From NCBI RefSeq assembly GCF_009696145.1, contig NZ_VUMO01000012.1, forward strand, positions 1-61,403: a stretch of 61,403 bases of DNA. The letters are read 5' to 3'. The notes below the pieces were generated by a model that made no database searches, was not told where the DNA came from, and saw only the letters and a list, made by a program, of their open reading frames with translations. Source of the stretch: Pseudoramibacter porci (GTDB lineage Bacteria > Bacillota > Clostridia > Eubacteriales > Eubacteriaceae). This document shows positions 8,846 to 16,304 of the stretch, in pieces (the first letter of the stretch is position 1; each line of letters starts with the position of its first letter). The position numbers and the translations under genes were made by a program.

Positions 8846-8877
8846 CAAAAAAATCCCGCTGCCGTAAACAGCGGGAT
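8846..8877 (-). terminator. Terminator of the parA-repeat protein-cupin operon
   Basis: ATCCCGCTG at 8853-8861 pairs perfectly with CAGCGGGAT at 8869-8877. On the minus strand it is followed by seven T (A run 8847-8853). Confidence 0.8.
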
Positions 8878-8924
8878 GATCGGATTTAATGATTTAGAAG
8901 TTCAACAGGTTGCCCGTAGGGCAA

Positions 8925-9278
8925 TCAGTCCCATGTTTCGTCGAGGTTTTCTTTGTCGCCTTCTTCGAAAAAGGGTGTGGTTGTCACCGTGTAGACGCAG
9001 GGCGCGTCAAAATCGTTGCGGATCATGTGCGCTTCGCCCGGTGCCATGTGGATGAAATCCCCAGGGCCGGCGTCGTGGCGCACGCCGTCGATGTAAAAAG
9101 CAGCCCGGCCCTCGATCACGTAGAAATCTTCCTCCATTTTGTGGTGGACGTGGGGACCGAAGGTCTGTCCCGGCTTCACCCGGACGAGGCCGAAGTTGAG
9201 CCGCGGCCCGTGAATAAAGTATTTAGGACCGCTGTCCCCGTGGCGGTATTCGCAGTCCTTTTCGTGAATGAGCTTCAT
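8925..9278 (-). CDS. Small cupin-domain protein
   Basis: 117 residues, a single cupin barrel. The metal-site motif 1 is GPHVHHKMEEDFYVIEG (two His, a Glu and a later His), and motif 2 is PGDFIHMAPGEAHMIRN. Such proteins bind Mn, Fe or Zn and act as small isomerases, dioxygenases or binding proteins; nothing here fixes the substrate. Its start overlaps the end of the Ala/Glu/Lys repeat gene region by spacing of two bases, so it is the last gene of the ParA operon. A link with the BMC organelle is possible from position only. Confidence 0.8.
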   Translation of the reverse strand: MKLIHEKDCEYRHGDSGPKYFIHGPRLNFGLVRVKPGQTFGPHVHHKMEEDFYVIEGRAAFYIDGVRHDAGPGDFIHMAPGEAHMIRNDFDAPCVYTVTTTPFFEEGDKENLDETWD

Positions 9279-9280
9279 GA

Positions 9281-9823
9281 TTAGAGCAGATAAATCGGAA
9301 GGTCAGCCTGTTCTTGAATGTGCTGTTTTTCTTCCGCTTCTTTTCGCGCTTTTTCTTCTGCTGCTGCCTTGGCCGCCGCTTCCGCCGCTTTGCGTTCAGC
9401 TTCGGCTTTTTCAGCTGCCGCTTTCGCTTCAGCTTCTGCTTTAGCTTTGGCTTCAGCCTCTGCCTTAGCCTTCGCTTCAGCTTCCGCCTTGGCTTTCGCT
9501 TCAGCTTCCGCCTTGGCTTTCGCTTCGGCTTCTGCCTTAGCTTTAGCTTCAGCCTCTGCCTTAGCCTTCGCTTCAGCTTCTGCTTTAGCTTTGGCTTCAG
9601 CTTCTGCCTTGGCTTTCGCTTCAGCTTCAGCTTCTGCTTTAGCTTTCGCCTTAGCTGCTGCTTCGGCTTTGGCCTTGGCTTCCACTTCAGCCTTTAATTT
9701 TGCTTCCGCCTCGGCGTTTTTTTCGCTCGCTTCGGCCATGGCTTCAGCCGCCTTCGGCTGTTCCTTCACTTCTTCTGTATGACTCTGTAACATTGATTTT
9801 AATTTGCTTGTCTTTCTGGCCAT
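9281..9823 (-). CDS. Low-complexity Ala/Glu/Lys single-helix protein, candidate ParA partner
   Basis: 180 residues. The N-terminus is short and basic (MARKTSKLKSMLQS), residues 20-45 are mixed, and residues 46-136 are made almost only of A, E and K. Eight exact AEAEAKAK octads fill residues 65-128. A charged helix follows to residue 170, then the hydrophobic end DLPIYLL. The composition resembles TolA domain II and predicts a long, stiff single alpha helix. It lies four bases after the parA stop, so the two are co-expressed. ParA-activating partners often have a basic N-terminus, and McdB proteins that position carboxysomes are small and low in complexity. A role as McdB-like adaptor is inference; there is no sequence match I can claim. 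Confidence 0.7.
   Translation of the reverse strand: MARKTSKLKSMLQSHTEEVKEQPKAAEAMAEASEKNAEAEAKLKAEVEAKAKAEAAAKAKAKAEAEAEAKAKAEAEAKAKAEAEAKAKAEAEAKAKAEAEAKAKAEAEAKAKAEAEAKAKAEAEAKAKAEAEAKAAAEKAEAERKAAEAAAKAAAEEKARKEAEEKQHIQEQADLPIYLL
9440..9631 (-). repeat. Eight tandem 24-bp units coding for AEAEAKAK
   Basis: Residues 65-128 of the repeat protein consist of eight consecutive copies of the same octapeptide. The DNA units are similar but differ at third positions (gct/gcc/gcg, ttc/ttt), so the repeat is not freshly amplified and the protein pattern is being kept. Copy number could vary between strains. Confidence 0.85.
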
Positions 9824-9826
9824 GAT

Positions 9827-10597
9827 TTAAAATCCCCCTTTGGCTTTAATTTCATCGTACAGCGCCTGGTAATCCTGCGCGCCGTTCGCTTTGGGCTTGT
9901 ACTCAAAGATCGACTGTTTAAACACCGGCGATTCCACCAGCGCCACATTCTTCCGAATGGTGTGCCGCATGAATTTATCGCCGAAGGCGTTTTCCAAATT
10001 TTCGTACTGAAGCTGGTTGATGTTGTTGCGATTGTCGTGCATCGTCGCGAAAATGATCGAGATGTCTTTTTCGACGCCCAATGAATCGTTAACGTACTGG
10101 AGCGTCTCCTGGAGCAGGTGGACGCCGTCCACTGCGTAATACTCGGTCTGCACCGGAATGAAGATCTTGTCTGTCATCACCAGGGCGTTGGTCGTCACTA
10201 CCGAGAAAGACGGCGAACAGTCGATGATGCAGTAGGCGTAATCGTCCGCGATGGCCTTGAGCCGGCGCTTTAAAATAAATTCACGCCCGACCATCCCCGA
10301 CAGCCGCGGGTCGATGGTCGCCATGAGCAGGCTCGACGGGATGATGTCCACATTGTCCTTCAAATGAAAGAGCGTGTCCGCCAGAGGCTTGTCCCCAGTC
10401 ATCAAATGGTAGATACACGGCCGGTCGTAATCCGCCTCCATCATCGAGGTGGTCAAATTCGCCTGCATGTCGCAGTCGATCAGCAAGAGCTTCTGGTTTT
10501 TTTCGACCAAATCCTTCGCGAGAAGATAGCCCAGATTGATCGCGGACGTGGTCTTGCCGCATCCTCCTTTTAAATTAAAAAAACTGATTACCTTCAA
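9827..10597 (-). CDS. ParA/MinD-family ATPase (McdA-like candidate)
   Basis: 256 residues. The deviant Walker A is FFNLKGGCGKTTSAIN, with the signature lysine. Walker A' appears as LLIDCDMQANLTTSM and Walker B as YCIIDCSPSFSVVT. These are the hallmarks of ParA ATPases that bind nucleoid DNA as ATP dimers and move plasmids, chromosomes or organelles. The start is TTG (caa at 10595-10597) because no ATG lies between the ribosome site region and Walker A. No ParB or replication gene is nearby; instead it follows the BMC operon, pointing to organelle positioning. That role is inferred from context. Confidence 0.85.
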   Translation of the reverse strand: MKVISFFNLKGGCGKTTSAINLGYLLAKDLVEKNQKLLLIDCDMQANLTTSMMEADYDRPCIYHLMTGDKPLADTLFHLKDNVDIIPSSLLMATIDPRLSGMVGREFILKRRLKAIADDYAYCIIDCSPSFSVVTTNALVMTDKIFIPVQTEYYAVDGVHLLQETLQYVNDSLGVEKDISIIFATMHDNRNNINQLQYENLENAFGDKFMRHTIRKNVALVESPVFKQSIFEYKPKANGAQDYQALYDEIKAKGGF

Positions 10598-10622
10598 CCT
10601 TCAGGCTTCCTCCTCTCTACAC

Positions 10623-10669
10623 TGTGCCATCTGTTAAACCTTTAGATGAAATGCTTAACACATGGCACA
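10623..10669. promoter_or_regulatory. 15-bp inverted repeat in the parA promoter region
   Basis: TGTGCCATCTGTTAA at 10623-10637 and TTAACACATGGCACA at 10655-10669 are inverted copies (14 of 15 match), 17 bases apart. It lies between the BMC operon terminator and the parA start. It could be an operator for autoregulation or a partition-like site. Confidence 0.65.
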
Positions 10670-10670
10670 A

Positions 10671-10703
10671 ATAAAAGCTCCGAAGGGCTTGCGCCCTCCA
10701 GAG
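10671..10703 (-). terminator. Terminator of the BMC operon
   Basis: On the minus strand CTCTGGAGGGC (10703-10693) pairs with GCCCTTCGGAG (10688-10678) around GCAA, using some G-T pairs, and is followed by CTTTTATT. It separates pduT from the parA unit. Confidence 0.65.
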
Positions 10704-10728
10704 TTTCCATCAATCCGATTGACTGAAA

Positions 10729-11277
10729 TTAGAGAATCAGCTTGCGCACATCCTGATGCGGCGAGGCGATCACAGAAGTGCTCGTGATCACGCCGTATTC
10801 GCGCATGGCGTTTTCGGCGGCTTTCACGGCCTGTTTGACAGGAGAGACTTCGCCGGTCATGATGACGAAAGCTTTCCCGCCGAGCCCGCGGGCCATTCTC
10901 ACTTCAACCAATGTAATATTTGCCGCTTTAACTGCGGTATCCGCCACAACAATCGATGAAATGGCGTTGATCGTTTCAATAATCCCAATCGACTGAACGT
11001 TATCGACATCGACGTTTGCCATCAATGCTGGGAAAACAGCTTGATGGATGTTTGGAATCACATGGGATTCGATGACGAACATTCCCCCGACAACTTCACC
11101 ATTCTTGACAGAGGATCTAACTGCTCCAACATCGCCAGAAATGATGGTGACATATTTCCCAGGACAAATCGGTGTCGCTGTCACCAACTCAACATTTCCG
11201 GATTTGAGCATTTGGTCAGTGGATTCGATACCGATAGGGATACTTTTAAATTCGATAAATCCTATTGCGTTTTTCAA
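10729..11277 (-). CDS. pduT: PduT-type tandem BMC-domain shell protein
   Basis: 182 residues with two BMC domains, about 1-88 and 95-180, the size and layout of PduT. It keeps the family stretch TPICPGKYV and ends VIASPHQDVRKLIL. PduT trimers form shell facets and in Salmonella carry a 4Fe-4S cluster in the pore, held by Cys108. Here position 108, in ETINAISSIV, is Ser, while Cys38 is kept. The cluster may therefore be absent or bound differently. It is the last gene of the BMC operon and follows pduS, its known electron-transfer partner. Confidence 0.88.
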   Translation of the reverse strand: MKNAIGFIEFKSIPIGIESTDQMLKSGNVELVTATPICPGKYVTIISGDVGAVRSSVKNGEVVGGMFVIESHVIPNIHQAVFPALMANVDVDNVQSIGIIETINAISSIVVADTAVKAANITLVEVRMARGLGGKAFVIMTGEVSPVKQAVKAAENAMREYGVITSTSVIASPHQDVRKLIL

Positions 11278-11315
11278 ATTTCCACTCTTTCTTTATGCAT
11301 CGTTCAACGCAAATC

Positions 11316-12635
11316 TCATGCCTTGACGGTGACCACACCGTTTTCGACCGATGTGACTTTGCCATCAATGCTTGAGAAAATACGTGCACTCAAAGCCCCT
11401 TCCGGAATTTCTCCGACCAGCTGACCCCGTTTGACTTCATCGCCGACGGCGACGACCGGTGTTGCCGGTGCTCCAATGTGTTGAGACATCTGGAGATGGA
11501 CTTCTTTAAACTGCTTCTTGCACGGTTCCATCGGCGCGTCTTTGTCAAATTCGTCCAGGCCTAAACGCTTGGTCAGGCGGTGAACATTGAAACGACGGTC
11601 TTCGATGAACGGATTGGCCGATTTCGGCTGTTCGTGATGCGGGTTTTTGATCCCGTTTTTCTTCAATTCCCCTTTGAGGAATTCGTTGACCTTCCAAGGC
11701 TGGAGATCCATCACGCACGCATACTGGCAAAGCCCGCAGTCGCAGCACAGATAGGCGTTCGTCGGCAGGGCGACGTTGTCGCATGTCGACGCGTAAGCCG
11801 CAATGCGCATCATCTTGTGCGGTTCCAGATGGTGGCCGAGATTGTGTCTCGGGCAAACTTCCGTACACAGGCTGCACTGCATGCAGTAATTCGCAGCCAG
11901 CTTCAACGAGCGCTCTAAGCTTCTCGTTTTCGAGTGGATCAGATAGTGATCTTTCGGTAAAACGATGAGACCTTTCGTTCCCTTCGTGATGTAAGAATCT
12001 TCGGAAACGATTTTCCCCATCATCGGACCCCCATTGATGATGACATAATCACTGATGGTCGGGCCGCCGGCCAGGGCCAGCGCTTCTCTTACCGTGATTC
12101 CCAAAGGCACTTTTGTCGTGATCCGGCGTTTGACGTTCCCGGTAACCGTCAAGTATTTGTCGATAACCGGTTTGTCTTCGGTCACACAGTCGTGAAGGTT
12201 GAGTAAGGTTTCAACGTTCATGACCAATGCGCCGACCGCCAGCGGAATACCACTTTCAGGAACAACTTTGCCCGTGCATTCGTAGACGAGGGTTTGTTCG
12301 TCGCCGGCCGGGTAGAAGTTATTCATGATGTGCAGCTTCAGCTTTGGATATTTCGGCAAAAGCGAATTGAGTTTATTGATCGCCGGCACGTATTTTTTCT
12401 TCAGGCCGATAATGCCTTCTTTAGCTTTGGTGTGTTCGACGACCATGTTGAGAGCTTCCAGTAAATCGGAAGCTCTCAGGTCCATTAATTGTTGATCAAC
12501 TCGAAGCAGAGGTTCGCATTCAGCACCGTTGACAATAACGACATCAGCCGTCGCATCGATTTTGACGTGGGTCGGGAAAGTGGCCCCGCCAGCACCGACA
12601 ATGCCAGCGCTTTTTACTTTGTCAACCAAGCTCAT
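11316..12635 (-). CDS. pduS: PduS cobalamin reductase (RnfC-like)
   Basis: About 439 residues. The N-terminal Rnf-C/Nqo1-like region has GIVGAGGATFPTHVK and the FMN/NAD-site-like VIVNGAECEPLL. The middle carries two 4Fe-4S clusters, CMQCSLCTEVCP and CCDCGLCQYACV. The C-terminus has a biotinyl-lipoyl-like fold (VAVGDEVKRGQLVGEIPEG). PduS reduces cob(III/II)alamin inside the Pdu organelle so that PduO can remake adenosylcobalamin, and may pass electrons through PduT. I prefer the ATG at 12635, 10 bases after GGAGAG, over a TTG two codons upstream. Confidence 0.92.
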   Translation of the reverse strand: MSLVDKVKSAGIVGAGGATFPTHVKIDATADVVIVNGAECEPLLRVDQQLMDLRASDLLEALNMVVEHTKAKEGIIGLKKKYVPAINKLNSLLPKYPKLKLHIMNNFYPAGDEQTLVYECTGKVVPESGIPLAVGALVMNVETLLNLHDCVTEDKPVIDKYLTVTGNVKRRITTKVPLGITVREALALAGGPTISDYVIINGGPMMGKIVSEDSYITKGTKGLIVLPKDHYLIHSKTRSLERSLKLAANYCMQCSLCTEVCPRHNLGHHLEPHKMMRIAAYASTCDNVALPTNAYLCCDCGLCQYACVMDLQPWKVNEFLKGELKKNGIKNPHHEQPKSANPFIEDRRFNVHRLTKRLGLDEFDKDAPMEPCKKQFKEVHLQMSQHIGAPATPVVAVGDEVKRGQLVGEIPEGALSARIFSSIDGKVTSVENGVVTVKA

Positions 12636-12652
12636 ATGCAACTCTCCTCTGA

Positions 12653-14068
12653 TTATTTAATGTTGAAGGCGTCGCAGAGTACGCATCTTCTTCTTCTTGC
12701 GAATGTCTTCGCTGAGGTTAAGCCTTCACCGGTCGGGCCAGCGATGGTAAAGGTCGGATAGCCTTCGCCGCCAGCGCCCAGTCCTGCGTAGGAAGGACCG
12801 TTCTTGACAAAGATCGTGGAAGCGATCTTCTTAGACATCTTGGACAGCGCGTCGACGTTCTTGGAGTGCATCGTCGCGGTGTGGCGGTTGCCGTGTTCCA
12901 ATTCGCAGGCCAGGTCGATCCCTTCGTCGACGTTGTCGACGCGGACGATCCCGAGGATTGGCATCATTAATTCGATCTGTACCAATGGATGGTCAGCTGG
13001 CAGTTCGCCGATTAAGACTCTGGTGTCTTCCGGCACGTCGATGCCTGCTGCTTTTGCGATGTATTTTGCGCTCTTGCCGACATAGTCACGGGAGACGCGG
13101 CCGTCCGGTGCGACCATTGCAGCCAAATCGTCGAGGACTTTGCGGTCTTTGATTTCGAAAGCGCCGTTCTTCTTCATGTTGAAGATCAGGTAATCTGCAA
13201 CCTGGTCGACGACGACAACTTCTTTTTCAGCAATACACGGCAGGTTGTTGTCGAAGGTGCAGCCATCGATGATGTCTTTTGCTGCTTTTTCGATGTCGGC
13301 GGTTTCGTCGACCAGTGCCGGTGGGTTCCCAGGGCCAGCGCCGATGGCTTTCTTGCCGCTGGAGAGAACGGCGTGAACAACGCCAGGGCCGCCTGTTGCG
13401 CAGAGGAGTCTGACATCAGGATGGTGCATCATGACGTTTGCAGATTCCATGGTCGGGTGTTCGGTCGAAACGACCAGGTTTGCCGGGCCGCCTGCTGCTG
13501 CGATGGCCTGGTTGACCAGTCTGACGCAGTAGAGCGACGTCTGGAGTGCGCCTGGGTGCGGAGCGAAAACAATCGCGTTCCCAGCAGCGAGCATGCTGAT
13601 GGAGTTGTTGACGATGGTTTCATTCGGGTTGGTCGACGGGCAAATTGCACCGATGACGCCGAATGGCGAGAGTTCAAGAAGGGTTAAGCCTTCATCACCT
13701 GTCCAGCAGTTGGCCTGGAGATCTTCCATCCCAGGAGTCTTTTCTGCACAGAGATAAGCTTTTGTAAGTTTGTCTTCTACATTGCCCATGCCCGTTTCTT
13801 CAACGGCCATATTGACGATGGTTTCGACGGTTTCCTTTTTCGTAAAGGTCTTGCGAATTTCGTCAATAATTTTGTAGCGCAGTGACAATGGGCGCATCTT
13901 GTAGTCGTTCCATGCTGCCTGAGCTGCGGCGATGGCATCTTCCATATCGTCGAAAATGCCGTCCTTGCCCTTGGCATCCTGGGTCGCTGGTGCAACACCG
14001 TTAGCTGCGTCGATAGATGTCATCACTCTTTTAACGATTGCTTCAATACCAGCTGTATCTATATTCAT
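12653..14068 (-). CDS. pduP: PduP CoA-acylating propionaldehyde dehydrogenase
   Basis: 471 residues. Residues 4-20 (DTAGIEAIVKRVMTSID) form an amphipathic encapsulation peptide, joined by an Ala/Pro linker to an aldehyde dehydrogenase fold. The catalytic Cys is in FDNNLPCIAEKEVV, and the NAD-site region reads GAGPGNPPALVDETA. The end RRRRCVLCDAFNIK is typical of the BMC family. It converts propionaldehyde, CoA and NAD+ to propionyl-CoA in the lumen. RBS is AGGAGGAAGGCAGT before the ATG. Confidence 0.93.
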   Translation of the reverse strand: MNIDTAGIEAIVKRVMTSIDAANGVAPATQDAKGKDGIFDDMEDAIAAAQAAWNDYKMRPLSLRYKIIDEIRKTFTKKETVETIVNMAVEETGMGNVEDKLTKAYLCAEKTPGMEDLQANCWTGDEGLTLLELSPFGVIGAICPSTNPNETIVNNSISMLAAGNAIVFAPHPGALQTSLYCVRLVNQAIAAAGGPANLVVSTEHPTMESANVMMHHPDVRLLCATGGPGVVHAVLSSGKKAIGAGPGNPPALVDETADIEKAAKDIIDGCTFDNNLPCIAEKEVVVVDQVADYLIFNMKKNGAFEIKDRKVLDDLAAMVAPDGRVSRDYVGKSAKYIAKAAGIDVPEDTRVLIGELPADHPLVQIELMMPILGIVRVDNVDEGIDLACELEHGNRHTATMHSKNVDALSKMSKKIASTIFVKNGPSYAGLGAGGEGYPTFTIAGPTGEGLTSAKTFARRRRCVLCDAFNIK

Positions 14069-14087
14069 ACTGCCTTCCTCCTAAAAA

Positions 14088-15095
14088 TTAATCATTCTGT
14101 TGAATCACCGCAAGGCCTGCCTTGGCAATGGCCATGTCTTCGTCGGCAGTGCCGCCGCTGACGCCGATCGCGCCAATCTGCTTGCCGTCGACGATCAACG
14201 GATACCCTCCGCCAAAGGTCACAATGCGGTTATGATTTGTGAATTGAATTCCGAATAAGGGGCTGCCTTCCTTTGCCAGTTCCTGAACATCTTCCGTCGG
14301 GCATTTCAGCGCGTTAGCGGTGAACGCCTTGTTCTGAGAAATGTCGATGCTGGCAATCAGCGAATCCTTCATTCGTTCGTAATAAGCTAAATTTCCGCCC
14401 CGGTCAACCGCCGAGAAGACGATAGGCACGCCGAGTTCCCGAGCCTTGACCCGTGAGCCGGCGGCTGCGCGCTTCGCGAGCACGAGCAACAATTCGTTGT
14501 CGTCTTCAGACGTTTCAACTGGAACGTTTGCTTGATTCTGATCCTTCATACCTTTTTCCGCTGCATCTCGGATATCCTGTTCAAATTCTTCAACCCGTGC
14601 CAGCGTGAACAGCAAGTCTGACAGACGGTTGACGAATTTAGTAACTTCTGGTCTAAGGTCCGGGTCCTGCGCTTCGTAAGACACGATCCGTCTTTCTCCC
14701 CTTCGGACGACGGCGCGCGCGGTGTGCAGCGCTGCGGATGCGGGATTTCTGCCGGGAATGACAAATTTTGTCTGTTTGCCGACAATCTGCAGATAATGAT
14801 CGATCTGCTGTTCCATCAGATCAATATCCCCTTGTTCGACTTTTTCCGTCAGCATCTTTCTCCCGCGGTCATCGCTGGCCAGCTCAGCTTCCAAGATGTA
14901 GATTTTTTCTTCAACGTGCAGAAGGATGTTCCGAATTTCTTCGTCTTTCGTTAGGGATGCTGCCAAGCCGATGAAGGCCTGCGCTTCGTCCATGGTCCCG
15001 TAGGCTTCGATCCGGATATTGTCTTTCGAGATCCGGCTGCCGCCAAACAGGCCCGTCGTCCCTTTGTCCCCTGTTCGGGTGTAGACATTAGGCAT
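14088..15095 (-). CDS. pduO: PduO ATP:cob(I)alamin adenosyltransferase
   Basis: 335 residues, two domains as in Salmonella PduO. Residues 1-180 are the adenosyltransferase, with the ATP loop VYTRTGDKGTTGLFGGSR and the motif HTARAVVRRGERRIV. Residues about 195-335 are a GlcG/PduO heme-binding-type domain (AKRAAAGSRVKARELGVPIV, GAIGVSGGTADEDMAIAKAG). It makes adenosylcobalamin for PduCDE. The RBS GAGGAGAACAGA supports the chosen ATG. Confidence 0.92.
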   Translation of the reverse strand: MPNVYTRTGDKGTTGLFGGSRISKDNIRIEAYGTMDEAQAFIGLAASLTKDEEIRNILLHVEEKIYILEAELASDDRGRKMLTEKVEQGDIDLMEQQIDHYLQIVGKQTKFVIPGRNPASAALHTARAVVRRGERRIVSYEAQDPDLRPEVTKFVNRLSDLLFTLARVEEFEQDIRDAAEKGMKDQNQANVPVETSEDDNELLLVLAKRAAAGSRVKARELGVPIVFSAVDRGGNLAYYERMKDSLIASIDISQNKAFTANALKCPTEDVQELAKEGSPLFGIQFTNHNRIVTFGGGYPLIVDGKQIGAIGVSGGTADEDMAIAKAGLAVIQQND

Positions 15096-15110
15096 TCTGT
15101 TCTCCTCTGC

Positions 15111-15413
15111 TTATAGTGTTTTCTTAACCTCCGGATCCGATGTCTGAATTTCATCGACGATCCCGACGATAGTCATATCCACAGGTGTTGTCTTGTCGCC
15201 GTAAACGAAACGGGCGGTACTCCCGCTCGTGAGAATGACGGTTTCGCCGATGCCGGCGCCGACCGTGTCGACGGCGATGGATGTAGACGAACTCGAATAT
15301 TTTTCGAAGTTGCCGTTTTCGTCGATTTTCTTGACGATCATCAGTTTACATCCCATCAGATGTGGATCCTTCTGGGTAGAGACGATGGTGCCAACTACTT
15401 TTGCAAGCCGCAT
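15111..15413 (-). CDS. pduN: PduN/EutN/CcmL-type vertex protein (BMC-P)
   Basis: 100 residues from the ATG at 15413. MRLAKVVGTIVSTQKDPHL and GCKLMIVKK are the classic start of EutN/CcmL barrels; DTVGAGIGETVILTSGSTAR is the middle loop, and VDMTIVGIVDEI ends the fold. Pentamers cap the twelve corners of the icosahedral shell. A GTG three codons upstream is possible, but the ATG has a better spaced AGGTGAG. It is the only BMC-P gene in the window, so the operon codes for one vertex type. Confidence 0.9.
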   Translation of the reverse strand: MRLAKVVGTIVSTQKDPHLMGCKLMIVKKIDENGNFEKYSSSSTSIAVDTVGAGIGETVILTSGSTARFVYGDKTTPVDMTIVGIVDEIQTSDPEVKKTL

Positions 15414-15422
15414 ACCACTCAC

Positions 15423-16262
15423 CTACTCTCTAACTAATTTCATCCCAAATTCTTCAGCCGCTTCAGCTGCAAACGCGGTTATGATCGCGTCTTTTCTGAC
15501 TTTGACGACTTTCTGTCCCTTGCGGGTCATTAAATCTTTTCGACTGATAATATGGGAAACAATGACGTCACCTTCCACTGGTGCCGAAACAGGTGCGGCA
15601 GGTGCCGGTTCTGCTGCTTTAGGGGCAGCCGCTTCCGGTGCGGCGCATTCGCTGACTTTCTTTTCCGCACAGACTTCGTACAGATCAGCCGCTGCGCACA
15701 GCGTCCAGCCGAAAGTCCCGAGGGTCGCCAGGTTGTCGCGAAGGACTTTGCGATAACCGGCTGGGACTTTCCCCATTCCGAGCTTCGCGCGGACTTCATC
15801 GTCCGGGTCTGCCCCGTCGATGGCACAGACAAACGATTTGCCCGACATAATGGCCTGGCTGATCGTCGTCAATACCGGTGTATCCGCGATGCCGTGAGCA
15901 ATTTTCGCCGCTGTGTTGATGGTCAGCGTCGGCAGAATCACTTCATCGGCTGTCTTCACAAATTCCTTGAGTTCAAACACGTTTTCGTTCGTGTAAACCT
16001 GGTCGACATCTAAAGCCTTTTTTATTTTATCAAGATCAAGGACTTGTTTCGAACTGTCCGTCACTAAGACTTTAAGCTGCCATCCATCTTTGCGAAGCTT
16101 TTCCATTGCCTTCAGGCCGTTGGTGTAGCCAATCGCGGCACCTGTAAAGCAAACCAATGCGGTTTTCGGTCTATTGTTTAACCGTTTGATGACTTCATCG
16201 ACGATCCGCTGAACCAGAAGATTAAACATGTCTTCATTGTTCACCAAATCTTTTAAGTCCAA
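15423..16262 (-). CDS. BMC-associated flavoprotein-family protein
   Basis: 279 residues. The N-terminal helix (MFNLLVQRIVDEVIKRL) looks like an encapsulation peptide. Residues 33-190 resemble the flavoprotein (PF02441) Rossmann fold, with ALVCFTGAAIGYTNGL and ADEVILPTLTINTAAKIA. A Pro/Ala linker (AAPEAAAPKAAEPAPAA) leads to a C-terminal motif ISRKDLMTRKGQKVVKV and AIITAFAAEAAEEFG, a tail seen in several BMC proteins. It sits in a PduM-like position, but I do not assign that name. A flavin role in cobalamin or redox repair in the lumen is plausible. The start is TTG, with no good ATG before the helix. Confidence 0.7.
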   Translation of the reverse strand: MDLKDLVNNEDMFNLLVQRIVDEVIKRLNNRPKTALVCFTGAAIGYTNGLKAMEKLRKDGWQLKVLVTDSSKQVLDLDKIKKALDVDQVYTNENVFELKEFVKTADEVILPTLTINTAAKIAHGIADTPVLTTISQAIMSGKSFVCAIDGADPDDEVRAKLGMGKVPAGYRKVLRDNLATLGTFGWTLCAAADLYEVCAEKKVSECAAPEAAAPKAAEPAPAAPVSAPVEGDVIVSHIISRKDLMTRKGQKVVKVRKDAIITAFAAEAAEEFGMKLVRE

Positions 16263-16304
16263 TTGATCACCACATTTCTAATTCATTAAACTTCTTTTTC
16301 CGCC

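Noticed and set aside
9440-9631. Assembly error as cause of the AEAEAKAK repeat
   Set aside because: Units differ at synonymous positions and the frame is kept through to a distinct C-terminus, so it is a real coding repeat, though copy number could still be misassembled.
9314-9782. Ser/Ala-rich and Phe/Cys-rich ORFs on the plus strand of the repeat gene
   Set aside because: They only mirror the 24-base repeat units; the minus-strand frame is in operon order with good spacing.
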